64,000 nt of DNA from G965199725 sp965199725 (lineage in GTDB: Bacteria > Pseudomonadota > Gammaproteobacteria > Nitrosococcales > Methylophagaceae), in the NCBI GenBank assembly GCA_965199725.1, contig OZ241321.1:1302001-1366000 (forward strand). The letters are read 5' to 3'. A program made the position numbers and the translations under genes. This document shows, piece after piece, positions 8,091 through 17,855 of this stretch. Every line of letters starts with the position of its first letter. The first letter of the stretch is position 1. The notes beneath the pieces were generated by a model. The model ran no database searches. It was not told where the DNA came from and worked only from the letters and a program-made list of their open reading frames with translations.

Positions 8091-9458
8091 CTAAAAGGTC
8101 AAGCGGTTGCCCAGCAGTGGCTTGCTGTTCAAGTTGCGCATCATTTTCTCCAAGCCACCCTTTTGACTCATTTTTTTCATCATTTTCTGCATTTGACTAA
8201 ATTGTTTTAACAGACGATTAACATCCTGAACATGGGTGCCTGACCCCATGGCAATTCGTTTTTTACGCGAACCTTTAATAATATCAGGCTGTCGGCGCTC
8301 CTTTTTAGTCATTGAATCAATAATAACGCTAAGCTTATGCAATTCTTTATCATTAATCTGTTCTTTTGCCAATGACGGAATCTTACCCATGCCAGGGAGT
8401 TTATCCAGCATTGAACGCACTCCACCCATATTGCTCATTTGCTGAAGCTGCTCGTTGAAATCATTCAGATCGAAGCTGTTACGCTTTTTTAGCTTGGCAG
8501 CTAACTTTTCGGCGGCATTTTTATCTACTTGCCGCTGTGCTTGTTCCACTAATGATAATACATCACCCATTCCTAACAATCTGGATACAACTCGATCGGG
8601 GTGAAACGGCTCCAGCGCATCTGTTTTTTCACCCACACCCATAAACTTAATTGGTTTGCCGGTAATATAGCGAATTGACAGCGCAGCACCACCACGTGCA
8701 TCACCATCAGTTTTGGTTAACACAATACCGGTTAATGTCAGAGCGTCATTAAATGCCTTAGCAGTATTTGCTGCATCCTGACCAGTCATGCTATCAACAG
8801 TAAATAGTGTTTCAACAGGATTAACAGCATTATGGATCTGCTTTATTTCTGCCATCATGTCATCGTCAATATGCAAACGACCAGCAGTATCAACAATCAC
8901 CACGTCAATAAATTTTGATCTGGCATATTCAACGGCTTTTCGTGCAATATCCACCGGGTTTTGATTTGTCTCACTTGGAAAAAATATCGTAGCAGCAGCA
9001 TCAGCTAAAAGTTTCAGTTGGTTTATAGCTGCTGGACGATATATATCAGTACTGGTAACCATTACTGATTTTTTGTCGTTATCTTGTAGCCAATGTGCCA
9101 GCTTAGCTACAGTGGTCGTTTTGCCTGCACCCTGCAAACCTGCTATTAGAATAACCGCTGGCGGCTGTACATTGAGATTCAGCGTTTCATTTGCCTTACC
9201 CATGACTGTAGTCAATTCATCTTGAACTGCTTTTATTAATATCTGCCCTGGAGTCAAGCTACGTATTACATCCTGTCCTAAAGCGCGCTTTCTAACATTA
9301 TCAATAAATTCACGTAACACTGGTAAAGCAACATCAGCCTCCAGTAGCGCCATGCGTACTTCACGCAAGGTATCTTTTATATTATCTTCAGTAATACGCC
9401 CTCGGCCACGTAGCTTGTGTAATGTATCGCCTAATCTTGCGCTTAAAGTATCAAACAT
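8091..9458 (-). CDS. ffh: Signal recognition particle GTPase Ffh
   Basis: The protein part of SRP. It binds 4.5S RNA and signal sequences of nascent inner-membrane proteins and docks with FtsY. The NG domain has GLQGAGKTTTVAKLA (G1), DTAGRLHIDDDMM (G3) and TKTDGDARGGAALS (G4). The C-terminal M domain is rich in methionine (SQMQKMMKKMSQKGG) and has the RNA-binding loop KKRIAMGSGT. Length of 455 aa is typical. No 4.5S RNA gene was found in this window. Confidence 0.98.
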   Translation of the reverse strand: MFDTLSARLGDTLHKLRGRGRITEDNIKDTLREVRMALLEADVALPVLREFIDNVRKRALGQDVIRSLTPGQILIKAVQDELTTVMGKANETLNLNVQPPAVILIAGLQGAGKTTTVAKLAHWLQDNDKKSVMVTSTDIYRPAAINQLKLLADAAATIFFPSETNQNPVDIARKAVEYARSKFIDVVIVDTAGRLHIDDDMMAEIKQIHNAVNPVETLFTVDSMTGQDAANTAKAFNDALTLTGIVLTKTDGDARGGAALSIRYITGKPIKFMGVGEKTDALEPFHPDRVVSRLLGMGDVLSLVEQAQRQVDKNAAEKLAAKLKKRNSFDLNDFNEQLQQMSNMGGVRSMLDKLPGMGKIPSLAKEQINDKELHKLSVIIDSMTKKERRQPDIIKGSRKKRIAMGSGTHVQDVNRLLKQFSQMQKMMKKMSQKGGLEKMMRNLNSKPLLGNRLTF

Positions 9459-9615
9459 GACTTACCTCTAAATAAACTAACCGCAATAATTTGCCAATAA
9501 TAGAAATTTGCGCAATTATAACCGATAATGCCAGTTCAGTGACTATGATTGTCTCTGGTTGTCAGGCAGTTTTTAGCTATAACTATAATATAGCTTATTT
9601 AAGGGATGCACTATT

Positions 9616-10416
9616 ATGCACATTGCCAACTCATTAGCCTTTCTGCTTTACCTTAGTTGCAGTGTTATATTGATTCGTAATTTTGTAAACAGTGGTCAGC
9701 AGAATTTACCATCATTATCTGCTGGTATGATAGCTCTACTTGCACTTATCTGTCATGGTATTGATATTTTTCTGACCATGCATGTAACAACAGGCGGCTG
9801 GAATTTAGGCTTGTTTACAACCTTGTCTATCGCGTCGTGGCTGATGGCGTTTATTGCATTTGTTATCGGTCTGAAAATAGTAATTGCTCATCCTGGTATT
9901 ATTATTTACCCGCTTGTTGCCTTAAGTCTTGTTTTTAAGGCTCTCTTACCTTCCAACCAAATGTTTACTCTATCTAATCCAGCTACAGAATGGCATATTT
10001 TGATATCGCTTGCTGCCTATAGTCTGCTTACTCTGGCCGCATTGCAGGCTATCGTGCTGGCTATTCAGGAACGACAGTTACGCAAGCAGCAGCATTTTTT
10101 GCTGTTATTACAAAAATTGCCGCCATTGCAATCAATGGAAACAGTGCTGTTTCAATTAATTACTGTTGGATTTGTGTTGCTGACTATAGGCCTAACCACT
10201 GGTATAGTATTTGTTGATGACTTGTTTGCCCAACATCTTGTACATAAAAGCGTATTGTCGGTTATTGCATGGTGCGTATTTGCATACGTTTTATGGGGGC
10301 GCCGGCGATATGGCTGGCGTGGTAAGACTGCTGTTAAATGGACACTAATTGGCTTTTCATTCCTAGCGCTTGCCTATCTTGGCAGTAAACTGGTTTTAGA
10401 ATTTCTAATTAAATAA
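9616..10416 (+). CDS. ypjD: YpjD/CcsA-like inner-membrane protein
   Basis: A multi-pass membrane protein of the cytochrome c assembly (CcsA/HemX-like) superfamily with about eight hydrophobic segments over 266 aa. The conserved core includes LLTLAALQAIVLAIQERQLR, then LQSMETVLFQLITVGFVLLT and WCVFAYVLWGRRRYGWRGKTA, with His residues that could face haem. It directly abuts corB: the TAA at 10414-10416 is followed at once by ATG. The ffh-divergent-ypjD-corB order is common in gammaproteobacteria, and E. coli YpjD (CorE) is linked to magnesium efflux. Exact function is not established by this sequence. Confidence 0.88.
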   Translation: MHIANSLAFLLYLSCSVILIRNFVNSGQQNLPSLSAGMIALLALICHGIDIFLTMHVTTGGWNLGLFTTLSIASWLMAFIAFVIGLKIVIAHPGIIIYPLVALSLVFKALLPSNQMFTLSNPATEWHILISLAAYSLLTLAALQAIVLAIQERQLRKQQHFLLLLQKLPPLQSMETVLFQLITVGFVLLTIGLTTGIVFVDDLFAQHLVHKSVLSVIAWCVFAYVLWGRRRYGWRGKTAVKWTLIGFSFLALAYLGSKLVLEFLIK

Positions 10417-11679
10417 ATGCTGGAAGCAATTTCCCTACCTGCGTTATTTGTAGCACTGCTTGTTTTATTGCTGTTTTCTGCCTTTTTTTCCAGTTCAGAA
10501 ACAGCATTGATGTCGCTCAATCGTTATCGTTTGCGTCATCTTAAGGAGGAAGGTCACCGAGGGGCTATTCTGGCAAGTCGGCTATTAAGCCGCCCTGATC
10601 GCCTGATCGGGCTAATTTTGCTGGGCAACAATTTTGTCAATATTCTAGCATCAGCCATTGCTACTATTATTGGTGTAAGACTATATGGCGAAAATGGTAT
10701 TGTTATTGCCACTCTTGTGCTGACACTGATCATTTTATTGTTTGCAGAAGTCACTCCCAAAACACTAGCGGCATTACATCCTGAACGTATTGCTTTTCCA
10801 GCCAGCTTTGTGCTCAGATCTCTATCATTTTTATTGTATCCGCTGATTTGGCTGATCAATATCATTACCAATCGCTTGCTGGCATTATTTGGTGTATCGC
10901 CGGAGGATAATACATCCTCAGCAATTAGCAGTGAGGAGCTTCGTGTAGCACTCAGAGAAGCGGGCAGTTTGATTCCTAAAAGTCATAAAAATATGCTGGT
11001 TAGTATTCTTGATCTAGAAAAAATTACCGTTAATGATGTGATGATTCCGCGTAATGAAATTGAGGGACTGAATCTTGATGATACGTTGCCAGATATCATT
11101 AAGCAATTATCCTATTGTAATCATGCCCGCCTGCCAGTTTATAAAGACAGTATAGACAATATTGCCGGTATCCTCCATGTTAGAAATGCCCTACATTTAC
11201 TTGCGCAGAATAATCTTACCAAAGAAAGTCTGACTGATATCATCAAGCATACCTATTTCGTGCCTGAGAACACACCGCTTAATACTCAGCTTATTCAATT
11301 TCAGCATAGCAGGCGTCACACAGGCCTTGTCGTTAATGAGTATGGTGATATTTCTGGCCTGATTACCCTTGAAGATATATTTGCTGAAATTGTCGGTGAA
11401 TTTGCTGCTGATGTAATTAATCAGGATAAAGATATTCACCCACAACAAGACGGTAGCTACCTTATTAATGGCTTGGCCAATATCCGTGATATTAACCGCA
11501 ACAATGATTGGCAGCTACCTACTGATGGCGCCAAAACTATGAATGGTCTAGTGCTAGAGTATCTGGAAAACATCCCGAGCCACGGAGTCAGCCTACGCAT
11601 AGAATCGTATGTTATAGAAGTCGTTCAAACTGACAATAATACCATCAAAACAGTACGGATCTATCGTGATCCCTTGTGA
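10417..11679 (+). CDS. corB: CorB/HlyC-CorC family transporter (DUF21 and CBS domains)
   Basis: Membrane protein associated with magnesium/cobalt resistance and efflux. The DUF21 (CNNM) domain with four hydrophobic segments covers residues 1-185 and begins FSAFFSSSETALMSLNRYRL, followed by LLGNNFVNI and EVTPKTLAA. Two CBS domains follow (VMIPRNEIEGL and HTGLVVNEYGDISGLITLED). The C-terminal CorC/HlyC domain contains DGSYLINGLANIRDIN. Length is 420 aa. It is zero bases from ypjD and certainly in the same transcript. Confidence 0.94.
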   Translation: MLEAISLPALFVALLVLLLFSAFFSSSETALMSLNRYRLRHLKEEGHRGAILASRLLSRPDRLIGLILLGNNFVNILASAIATIIGVRLYGENGIVIATLVLTLIILLFAEVTPKTLAALHPERIAFPASFVLRSLSFLLYPLIWLINIITNRLLALFGVSPEDNTSSAISSEELRVALREAGSLIPKSHKNMLVSILDLEKITVNDVMIPRNEIEGLNLDDTLPDIIKQLSYCNHARLPVYKDSIDNIAGILHVRNALHLLAQNNLTKESLTDIIKHTYFVPENTPLNTQLIQFQHSRRHTGLVVNEYGDISGLITLEDIFAEIVGEFAADVINQDKDIHPQQDGSYLINGLANIRDINRNNDWQLPTDGAKTMNGLVLEYLENIPSHGVSLRIESYVIEVVQTDNNTIKTVRIYRDPL

Positions 11680-12062
11680 TTCTTGCTAAACCTGAGACTG
11701 TCTATGCCAGCCCAGAAATGATGTGATATTCGGGAACGAGGTACAATCCATATCTTGTCAAGAAAAGGAATAACATCAATAAACTATCATTATCTTGACA
11801 ATAGACAAGATAGAAAACATTTAACAGTAGACGATTTTCTGATATTACTGTTTAACTTCCTTACTAAGGTATTAAGGGTACAAGGATAACGTAATAACTG
11901 TTTATGAAATCTTGCTCTATTTTCAAAGGTACCCTAGAGCAAGAGTTTAAAATCTTCTTTTAAACAAGGGTATTTCTATAAAAAATTGGCCATCAGCCAT
12001 AAAAAATATATACTATTCTGATAACGATATTTTGAGTCGTTCACTCTTTGAAAATAATCATT
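11680..12062. other. Intergenic region with an inverted repeat
   Basis: No gene is supported in this 380-bp gap. TATCTTG at 11791-11797 is repeated inverted as CAAGATA at 11806-11812, with an 8-base loop. A related TATCTTGTCAAGA lies at 11751-11763. There is no T-run after the hairpin, so it is not a standard terminator. It might be a regulator site for the AsmA-like gene, but no family is recognised. Confidence 0.35.
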
Positions 12063-14408
12063 ATGCGAATATTACTGAAATTAGTATTTGTGATCGTTTT
12101 TATTGGCATAGCCAGTATTGTTGCCTTAACGTTTAGCTTTGATATAAATGATTATAAAAATGATATTGCTAACGCGTTCAGCAAAACTACCGGACGATCT
12201 TTAGTATTTGAAGGTGATATTGATCTGTCTGTTTTCCCCTGGCTTGGGCTTGAGTTAGGGTCGTTATCGCTGGGCAATGCTGAAGGATTCAGCACCAAAC
12301 ACTTTGCGCATGTCAACACTGCTCATGTGCGTATCAAGCTGTTACCGTTATTACAAAAAAGATTAGAAATAGACACTATCATTATTGATGGATTAACGCT
12401 TAATCTCGAAAGAAATAAAGACGGAAAGACCAACTGGAGTAGCAGTACTGACGATGCCCTCCATGATAGTGCTACTGGTGACAGTAGTGAAGATGCAATC
12501 AGCGATAAGACCATGCCATCTCCGCTATCATCTGACATTATGTCAGCACTTGCCAGTATCAGTATAGCGGGTGTGCGCATATATGATGCCAATATTAACT
12601 GGTCAGATGACAGTAAAGGCACAAGTTATCAGTTAAAAAATGTAAATTTTAATATATTGGCAATACTACCCCATGCACCGAGCGCCATTAGCATGAGCAC
12701 TGAATTTAACAGCAAGAACTTAGCAGTCAGTGGGCGCGCTGATTTGAACGCCAACGTGATGATTGACAGCCACAATCAGCAGCAATATCGTATTAGTGGA
12801 TTAAACATAACTGCCGAAGCAGCGGATGATGCCTTGCCATTTTCATCTGTAACTGTATCGTTAAAAAGCAATCTTGCTGTTGACAGCAACAGAAAACATA
12901 TCAGTTTACAGTTATTTGAATTAGTCGCAGAGGTGGTAGATAAATCGCTACCAAATGGAAAATTGGCGTTAGAGGCGAAGGCAAATGCCACTATTGATAT
13001 CAAGCAACAACAAGTAGCAATAACCGATCTAGCCATAGAGCTACATGACATCATTGTTAACGGCGACATCAAAGCTATTGAAATAGACACTGACAAGCCG
13101 CGTTTTAGTGGTCAAATCATTACCAGCACGGTTAGCCTGAAAAAATTAGCTGATGATTTTGCTGTAACATTGCTGCCTGCTAATGACAAGAGTGCATTTG
13201 AGTCAATTCAGTTGAGCAGTACATTTAGCGGTTCACCCGAACACATTGATATAACAAAATTGCAACTTTTACTGGATCAAAGCAAATTGCAAGGACAGTT
13301 TTCGGTAACTGATTTTACCAAACCTGCTATTAAATTTGATTTAGCACTTGATAAAATAGACATTGATCGCTATTTACCACCTGATGTTAGCAAACAGGAA
13401 GGGGAAGCGGCTATAGCTTTACCAGCAACTGCTACAGCTTCTGGTGTAGATAGATTACCGCTGACTGCATTGAGGCAGCTTGATATCAACGGCAGTATTG
13501 ATATTGGTCAATTAAACATCATGGGCGCGTATGGTAAAAACATCCTTGTCACAATAAAAGGCGCTGATGGACTGATTGCGTTGAGCCCTCTTAGTGCTGA
13601 TATATACCAAGGTCAATACCAAGGCAATATCAGCTTGAATGCGCAAAGTGACACCTTAAAACTATCGCTAAATGAAACGCTGAAAAATGTTCAGCTTGGC
13701 CCTTTACTTGCAAGTCTGTACGGTAATAACATTATCTCAGGCACAGCTGACGCAGAGATAAAACTTACAGCGCATGGCATCACTGCCCAGCAGATTAAAC
13801 GTACCTTAAACGGACATGGTCAGTTTTCACTTAAAAATGGCAGGTTAGCAGGTATCAGTATTGTTGATGCTATAGCCAAGGAAAAAAATCCAGAGAGTAG
13901 GGCAACCACGCCATCAAATACCCAGATTGGCACTGATTTTGCCAGTCTGGCAGGGTCACTGGTTATCACTGACGGTATTGTCCATAATCAGAATCTGCAA
14001 TTATTGTCACCCTTATTACGCGTAGATGGTGATGGCGTCATTAACTTACCTGAAGAGAATATGCACTACAGTCTTAATGCTATCGTAGATACAGAAAGGC
14101 AAATCAGCAAAAAACTCAGCGGTTTGAGCGGTCTGAACATCCCCGTTGTTATCAGTGGTAGTTTTGATAACCCAAAAGTAAGGGTTGATTTAGCAAGCCT
14201 AGTTGAGCAAAATGCAAAGACGCAGGCAAAGAAAAGAATTAATGACACGTTAAGAGGTAAATTGGGTGATGATTTAGGGACACTGTTAGGCAAAACACTG
14301 GGTATTGACTCTAGTAATGCTGATAGCAATGCGCCAGAAGAAGCAGAAAAATCATTACAGGACAAGGCAAAAGATGCACTTAAGAAAAAACTGAGAACAT
14401 TCTTTTAA
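12063..14408 (+). CDS. AsmA family protein
   Basis: Large envelope protein anchored by one N-terminal transmembrane segment (MRILLKLVFVIVFIGIASIV). Features of the AsmA family are DINDYKNDIANAFSKTTGRS, LELGSLSLGNAEGF near the N-terminus and a C-terminal AsmA_2 region (GHGQFSLKNGRLAGISIVDA, LRVDGDGVINLPEENMHYSL). Such proteins are implicated in lipid transport between membranes or outer-membrane assembly. The ATG at 12063 is preferred over a TTG 15 bases earlier because it begins right at the membrane anchor; no strong ribosome site distinguishes them. Residues about 128-150 are Ser/Asp-rich and low in complexity. Possibly in one operon with mutY, 45 bp downstream. Confidence 0.9.
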   Translation: MRILLKLVFVIVFIGIASIVALTFSFDINDYKNDIANAFSKTTGRSLVFEGDIDLSVFPWLGLELGSLSLGNAEGFSTKHFAHVNTAHVRIKLLPLLQKRLEIDTIIIDGLTLNLERNKDGKTNWSSSTDDALHDSATGDSSEDAISDKTMPSPLSSDIMSALASISIAGVRIYDANINWSDDSKGTSYQLKNVNFNILAILPHAPSAISMSTEFNSKNLAVSGRADLNANVMIDSHNQQQYRISGLNITAEAADDALPFSSVTVSLKSNLAVDSNRKHISLQLFELVAEVVDKSLPNGKLALEAKANATIDIKQQQVAITDLAIELHDIIVNGDIKAIEIDTDKPRFSGQIITSTVSLKKLADDFAVTLLPANDKSAFESIQLSSTFSGSPEHIDITKLQLLLDQSKLQGQFSVTDFTKPAIKFDLALDKIDIDRYLPPDVSKQEGEAAIALPATATASGVDRLPLTALRQLDINGSIDIGQLNIMGAYGKNILVTIKGADGLIALSPLSADIYQGQYQGNISLNAQSDTLKLSLNETLKNVQLGPLLASLYGNNIISGTADAEIKLTAHGITAQQIKRTLNGHGQFSLKNGRLAGISIVDAIAKEKNPESRATTPSNTQIGTDFASLAGSLVITDGIVHNQNLQLLSPLLRVDGDGVINLPEENMHYSLNAIVDTERQISKKLSGLSGLNIPVVISGSFDNPKVRVDLASLVEQNAKTQAKKRINDTLRGKLGDDLGTLLGKTLGIDSSNADSNAPEEAEKSLQDKAKDALKKKLRTFF

Positions 14409-14453
14409 GAACAGGCGGCGACAAACTTTAAGTCACTATAGGCGTATATCGTT

Positions 14454-15536
14454 TTGGTTGCATCAACGTTCAGCAAAAAATTGTTAGCATGGTTTGACGA
14501 GCACGGTCGCAAAGATTTGCCGTGGCAAAAAAACCCTACACCTTATCATATCTGGTTATCGGAAATTATGTTGCAACAAACGCAAGTTGCCACTGTGATA
14601 GCTTACTACACAAACTTTATTGCTATATTTCCAACAGTTTACCGACTGGCCAGTGCCTCAGTAGATGATGTGCTCGCGGTGTGGACTGGCTTGGGCTATT
14701 ATGCCAGAGCCAGAAATCTGCACAAAACGGCTGGTATTATTGTTTCGGAATATAGAGGAGAACTACCCGCGACATTAGCACAGTTAACAGCGCTACCCGG
14801 CATAGGCAGATCAACTGCTGGTGCGATTATGTCACTGGCCTATGAACAGCGCTATGCTATCCTTGATGGTAATGTAAAACGTGTGTTAGCTCGTTATTAT
14901 GCGATAAAAGGTTGGCCGGGCAATAAAAAAATTGAGAATCAGCTCTGGCAACACGCTGAGAAGCTCTTGCCCAAAAAACGGATTGCCAATTATATTCAGG
15001 CACAGATGGATTTGGGCGCAACTCTGTGCACTCATACCAAACCACATTGCACCCATTGTCCATTACAGGCAGATTGTTGCGCATTCCAACATAATATTGC
15101 GCAACATTACCCTTTTGCTAGGCCCAAAAAAATACTGCCAGTGCGCCAGATTAATTGGCTGATTGCATTGTTACCAACTGGCAAGATACTGTTAGAGCGG
15201 CGGCCTAACAACGGTATTTGGGGTGGTCTTTGGAGTTTTCCTGAATGTAGCGCAGGTGATGATATTAAACGTTTATGCATTGATATGTTGGCTGTCAATG
15301 TAAATAGCGTTACCCCACAACGTAACATTAACCATACGTTTACTCATTTTAAGTTGAATATACACCCGTACATTATTAGGTGCACAATAAACAGCGATCA
15401 TATTAGTGAGAATAAAAATGCTATCTGGTATACAATAAGTTTCGCGTTGTTACTTGGGCTACCTGCACCAGTAAAGTCATTTTTGCAGCTTTTACAAAAG
15501 AGAGGAAATAATGGCACGCGTCGTTTATTGTGTTAA
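14454..15536 (+). CDS. mutY: Adenine DNA glycosylase MutY
   Basis: Removes adenine mispaired with 8-oxoguanine. Helix-hairpin-helix glycosylase core: catalytic Glu37 in SEIMLQQTQV, hairpin LPGIGRSTAGAIM, and catalytic Asp in AILDGNVKRVLAR. The 4Fe-4S cluster loop has C-X6-C-X2-C-X5-C (CTHTKPHCTHCPLQADC). A C-terminal NUDIX-like domain follows (RRPNNGIWGGLWSFPE). No ATG is in frame near the start; TTG 14454 gives the expected length of N-terminus. The 3' end overlaps yggX by 26 bp, matching the conserved mutY-yggX pair. Confidence 0.95.
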   Translation: MVASTFSKKLLAWFDEHGRKDLPWQKNPTPYHIWLSEIMLQQTQVATVIAYYTNFIAIFPTVYRLASASVDDVLAVWTGLGYYARARNLHKTAGIIVSEYRGELPATLAQLTALPGIGRSTAGAIMSLAYEQRYAILDGNVKRVLARYYAIKGWPGNKKIENQLWQHAEKLLPKKRIANYIQAQMDLGATLCTHTKPHCTHCPLQADCCAFQHNIAQHYPFARPKKILPVRQINWLIALLPTGKILLERRPNNGIWGGLWSFPECSAGDDIKRLCIDMLAVNVNSVTPQRNINHTFTHFKLNIHPYIIRCTINSDHISENKNAIWYTISFALLLGLPAPVKSFLQLLQKRGNNGTRRLLC

Positions 15537-15777
15537 ACTTGGTAAAGAAGCTGATGGGTTGGATTTTCCTCCCTATCCTGGTGAACTTGGCAAAAAAATC
15601 TATACGTCTGTCTCAAAAGAAGGCTGGCAAATGTGGTTAGCCCAACAAACCATGCTGATAAATGAGAACAGGCTGTCTTTGGCCGATCTTAATTCCCAGC
15701 AGTTTCTTAAGGAAGAGTTAGAAAAGTTTTTCTTTGGTGAAGGATCAGCACCGCCAGCTAATTTTATAGCTGAATAG
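15511..15777 (+). CDS. yggX: Fe(2+)-trafficking protein YggX
   Basis: Small cytosolic protein that protects iron-sulfur clusters and handles ferrous iron. The family sequence is plain: MARVVYCVKLGKEADGLDFP with the single conserved Cys7, then YPGELGKKIYTSVSKEGWQM and WLAQQTMLINE. Length of 88 aa is normal. It overlaps mutY, has AGAGAGG upstream of its ATG, and supports the iron-sulfur cluster of its partner. Confidence 0.97.
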   Translation: MARVVYCVKLGKEADGLDFPPYPGELGKKIYTSVSKEGWQMWLAQQTMLINENRLSLADLNSQQFLKEELEKFFFGEGSAPPANFIAE

Positions 15778-15806
15778 TTTTTATGTAACAAGAAATAGGA
15801 TGGAAC

Positions 15807-16016
15807 ATGGCAGAGCAAGTAAAAGGAACAGTTAAGTGGTTCAATGATGAAAAAGGTTTTGGCTTTATTGAACAAACTGATGGTCCTGATGTATTTGTGC
15901 ATTATAGTGCAATTCAAACAGAAGGTTTTAAATCATTAAAAGAGGGTCAGCCAGTATTGATGGAAGTGTCTCAAGGCGCTAAAGGCCCACAGGCTGGTAA
16001 CGTTGTTCTGAATTAA
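15807..16016 (+). CDS. Cold-shock domain protein
   Basis: A 69-aa single cold-shock domain protein that binds single-stranded RNA or DNA. RNP1 appears as KGFGFIEQ and RNP2 as VFVHYSAI, with the start MAEQVKGTVKWFNDEKGFGF. AGGA lies upstream of the ATG. It is 29 bp after yggX but may have its own regulation. I cannot say which Csp paralogue it is. Confidence 0.95.
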   Translation: MAEQVKGTVKWFNDEKGFGFIEQTDGPDVFVHYSAIQTEGFKSLKEGQPVLMEVSQGAKGPQAGNVVLN

Positions 16017-16381
16017 CTTTAACTTCAGTGGGCGTGCATTATCAGCGATAATTAGCCATTAGTAGCGTCATTACTTTTATTGCTGAAATAGTTAGCACTT
16101 AATTAGTTAGTATTAGCTTGGTAGTTGCTTGGCAATACATTAATTGTCTTATTGACAAGATTAGCAGGCTGATAAAGGTTAGCTTGGCTTGTTGTTTGTG
16201 TTGCGCTCTGTATATGGCTAGCTATCTTATATTTTAACTTGAGATCGAGCTAAATTTAGTTGCTTATTGGTGCGTATATTTTGTCCAGTTCTTCTGCTTG
16301 TGTACTGGATTATATGGTCAATAACAGCCGATGCAAAATAGCGTTTGTTTGGGCAATAAATGCACTACAGATCGTGTTTAT
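16017..16381. other. Intergenic region, no gene seen
   Basis: 365 bp between the cold-shock gene and convergent ung. An ATTATC-AGC-GATAAT hairpin lies at about 16038-16052 without a T-run. The rest is AT-rich, with many TTAGC-like words. No coding frame or RNA gene is supported. Confidence 0.4.
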
Positions 16382-17056
16382 TTAAGGTAGTTGCCATGCT
16401 ATTGCGGTTTTTCCGTGATGCTGCAGATAAGCATTTGCTTTGCTGAAGTGCTTGCAACCAGAAAAGCCACGATGAGCAGATAAAGGAGAAGGGTGAGACG
16501 CTGTTAATATACTGTGTCTTTGCCTGTCAATCACAGCGCCTTTTTTCTGTGCTGCGCTGCCCCATAACATAAACACTGTATGTTCACATTGTGTATTAAT
16601 TATAGTAATAATTTTATCAGTAAACTCTTCCCAACCCTTGCCTCGATGAGAATTTGCCTGTCCCTGCTCTACTGTTAATACAGCATTAAGTAGCAGCACA
16701 CCTTGTTTTGCCCAGCTTTCCAGATAGCCATGTTGGGCAGGGATTACAGCTAAATCAGCATGTAATTCCTCATATATATTGATTAGTGATGGCGGCAGGC
16801 TAACGCCATGCGGCACTGAAAAACAAAGGCCATGGGCTTGACCTGGCTGATAATAAGGGTCCTGCCCTAAAATGACTACCTTTACTTCGTCTAGAGGCGT
16901 TATCTCCAAGGCATGAAACCAATTTGACGAATGAGGGTAAATAATCTTTTTTTGATCTTTTTGGTTGCGTAAAAATGCTTTTAAACGTTGCATGTAAGGT
17001 TGGGTAAACTCATGTGCTAATACTGCCTGCCAACTACGTGCATTCTCTAAAGCCAT
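16382..17056 (-). CDS. ung: Uracil-DNA glycosylase
   Basis: Excises uracil from DNA. Family 1 motifs are complete: VILGQDPYYQPGQAHGLCFSV with the catalytic Asp, LLLNAVLTVEQGQANSHRGKGW, FMLWGSAAQKKG, and HPSPLSAHRGFSGCKHFSKAN. Length of 224 aa matches bacterial Ung. It is transcribed alone, divergent from the pilin gene. Confidence 0.97.
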   Translation of the reverse strand: MALENARSWQAVLAHEFTQPYMQRLKAFLRNQKDQKKIIYPHSSNWFHALEITPLDEVKVVILGQDPYYQPGQAHGLCFSVPHGVSLPPSLINIYEELHADLAVIPAQHGYLESWAKQGVLLLNAVLTVEQGQANSHRGKGWEEFTDKIITIINTQCEHTVFMLWGSAAQKKGAVIDRQRHSILTASHPSPLSAHRGFSGCKHFSKANAYLQHHGKTAIAWQLP

Positions 17057-17208
17057 GTGATTGTGCCTTGCTGTACGTCAAATATCATACAAGCATAGCA
17101 GATAAAACATAGAAAATAAGCTATGTGTCACAAAAATAATACCCTCAAGACTGATTGAACAGTTTTTTCCTGATCAATTCAGCACGATGTAATAGTACAA
17201 AATTATTG

Positions 17209-17237
17209 TTGACTGTTATATATTTACAATCTACAAT
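17209..17237 (+). promoter_or_regulatory. Sigma-70-type promoter for the pilin gene
   Basis: TTGACT at 17209-17214 and TACAAT at 17232-17237 are separated by exactly 17 bases, 39 bases before the pilin ATG. This is a good match to a housekeeping promoter. I do not see the GG-N10-GC spacing of a sigma-54 promoter, which often drives pilA. Confidence 0.55.
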
Positions 17238-17276
17238 AAACAGATTGGGTAACTGGATTTGAGGAGAGAGTTTTAT

Positions 17277-17684
17277 ATGAATAATCAACGTGGTTTTACA
17301 CTGATAGAGTTACTGGTTGTTATTGCAATCATTGGTATTCTGGCTACAATTGCACTGCCTGCCTATCAGCAATACACAGAAAGAGCCAATTTTTCTGAGG
17401 TAGTACTTTCAACCTCGTCTGCTAAGGCAGCGGTTGAGCTTTGCGCTATCACCAAGCGCACATTAAATGGTTGCAATAGCGCCTCTGATGAAGGTGTTAA
17501 AGCAGCAACATTGAACACACAAACAGCCAGAGTTAACGGTGTCACGGTTACTGGCCTGGGTCTTATTGAAGCGACGGGCAGAAATTCGGCAGGTACCAGC
17601 ACCTACATTTTGGAACCAACACTGAGTAATAATCGGGTGACTTGGGTAAAAAAAGGTACATGTATAAATGCGGGCGTTTGTTAG
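17277..17684 (+). CDS. pilA: Type IV major pilin-like protein
   Basis: Prepilin with a type III signal sequence: short leader MNNQRG cleaved before Phe, then FTLIELLVVIAIIGILATIA with Glu5 of the mature protein, and ALPAYQQYTERA. The C-terminal domain holds two Cys pairs (CAITKRTLNGC and CINAGVC); the last pair could form the pilin D-region disulfide. The ATG at 17277 is preceded by GAGGAGAG; a start 18 bases earlier would place this ribosome site inside the gene. Length is 135 aa. No assembly genes are nearby, so pilus biogenesis must be encoded elsewhere. Confidence 0.92.
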   Translation: MNNQRGFTLIELLVVIAIIGILATIALPAYQQYTERANFSEVVLSTSSAKAAVELCAITKRTLNGCNSASDEGVKAATLNTQTARVNGVTVTGLGLIEATGRNSAGTSTYILEPTLSNNRVTWVKKGTCINAGVC

Positions 17685-17855
17685 CAACGAAGGCATTATT
17701 GGGGCTATTCTATTTCTTTAACTTTAAGCAATCAGTGACCCAGTTAACTGGACACAGGGGATGCTCTTTTTATTGAAATTTGCAGGTAACAGCATTATAT
17801 TGATATTACTTCAACCATTAACATTGTCTATGTTGTAATATGAACACCTAAAATC

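Noticed and set aside
8014..9615. 4.5S RNA gene near ffh
   Set aside because: The conserved GGAAGGAAGCA core was not found in the flanks of ffh.
16038..16052. Hairpin ATTATC-AGC-GATAAT after the cold-shock gene as terminator
   Set aside because: Weak AT-only stem without a following T-run.
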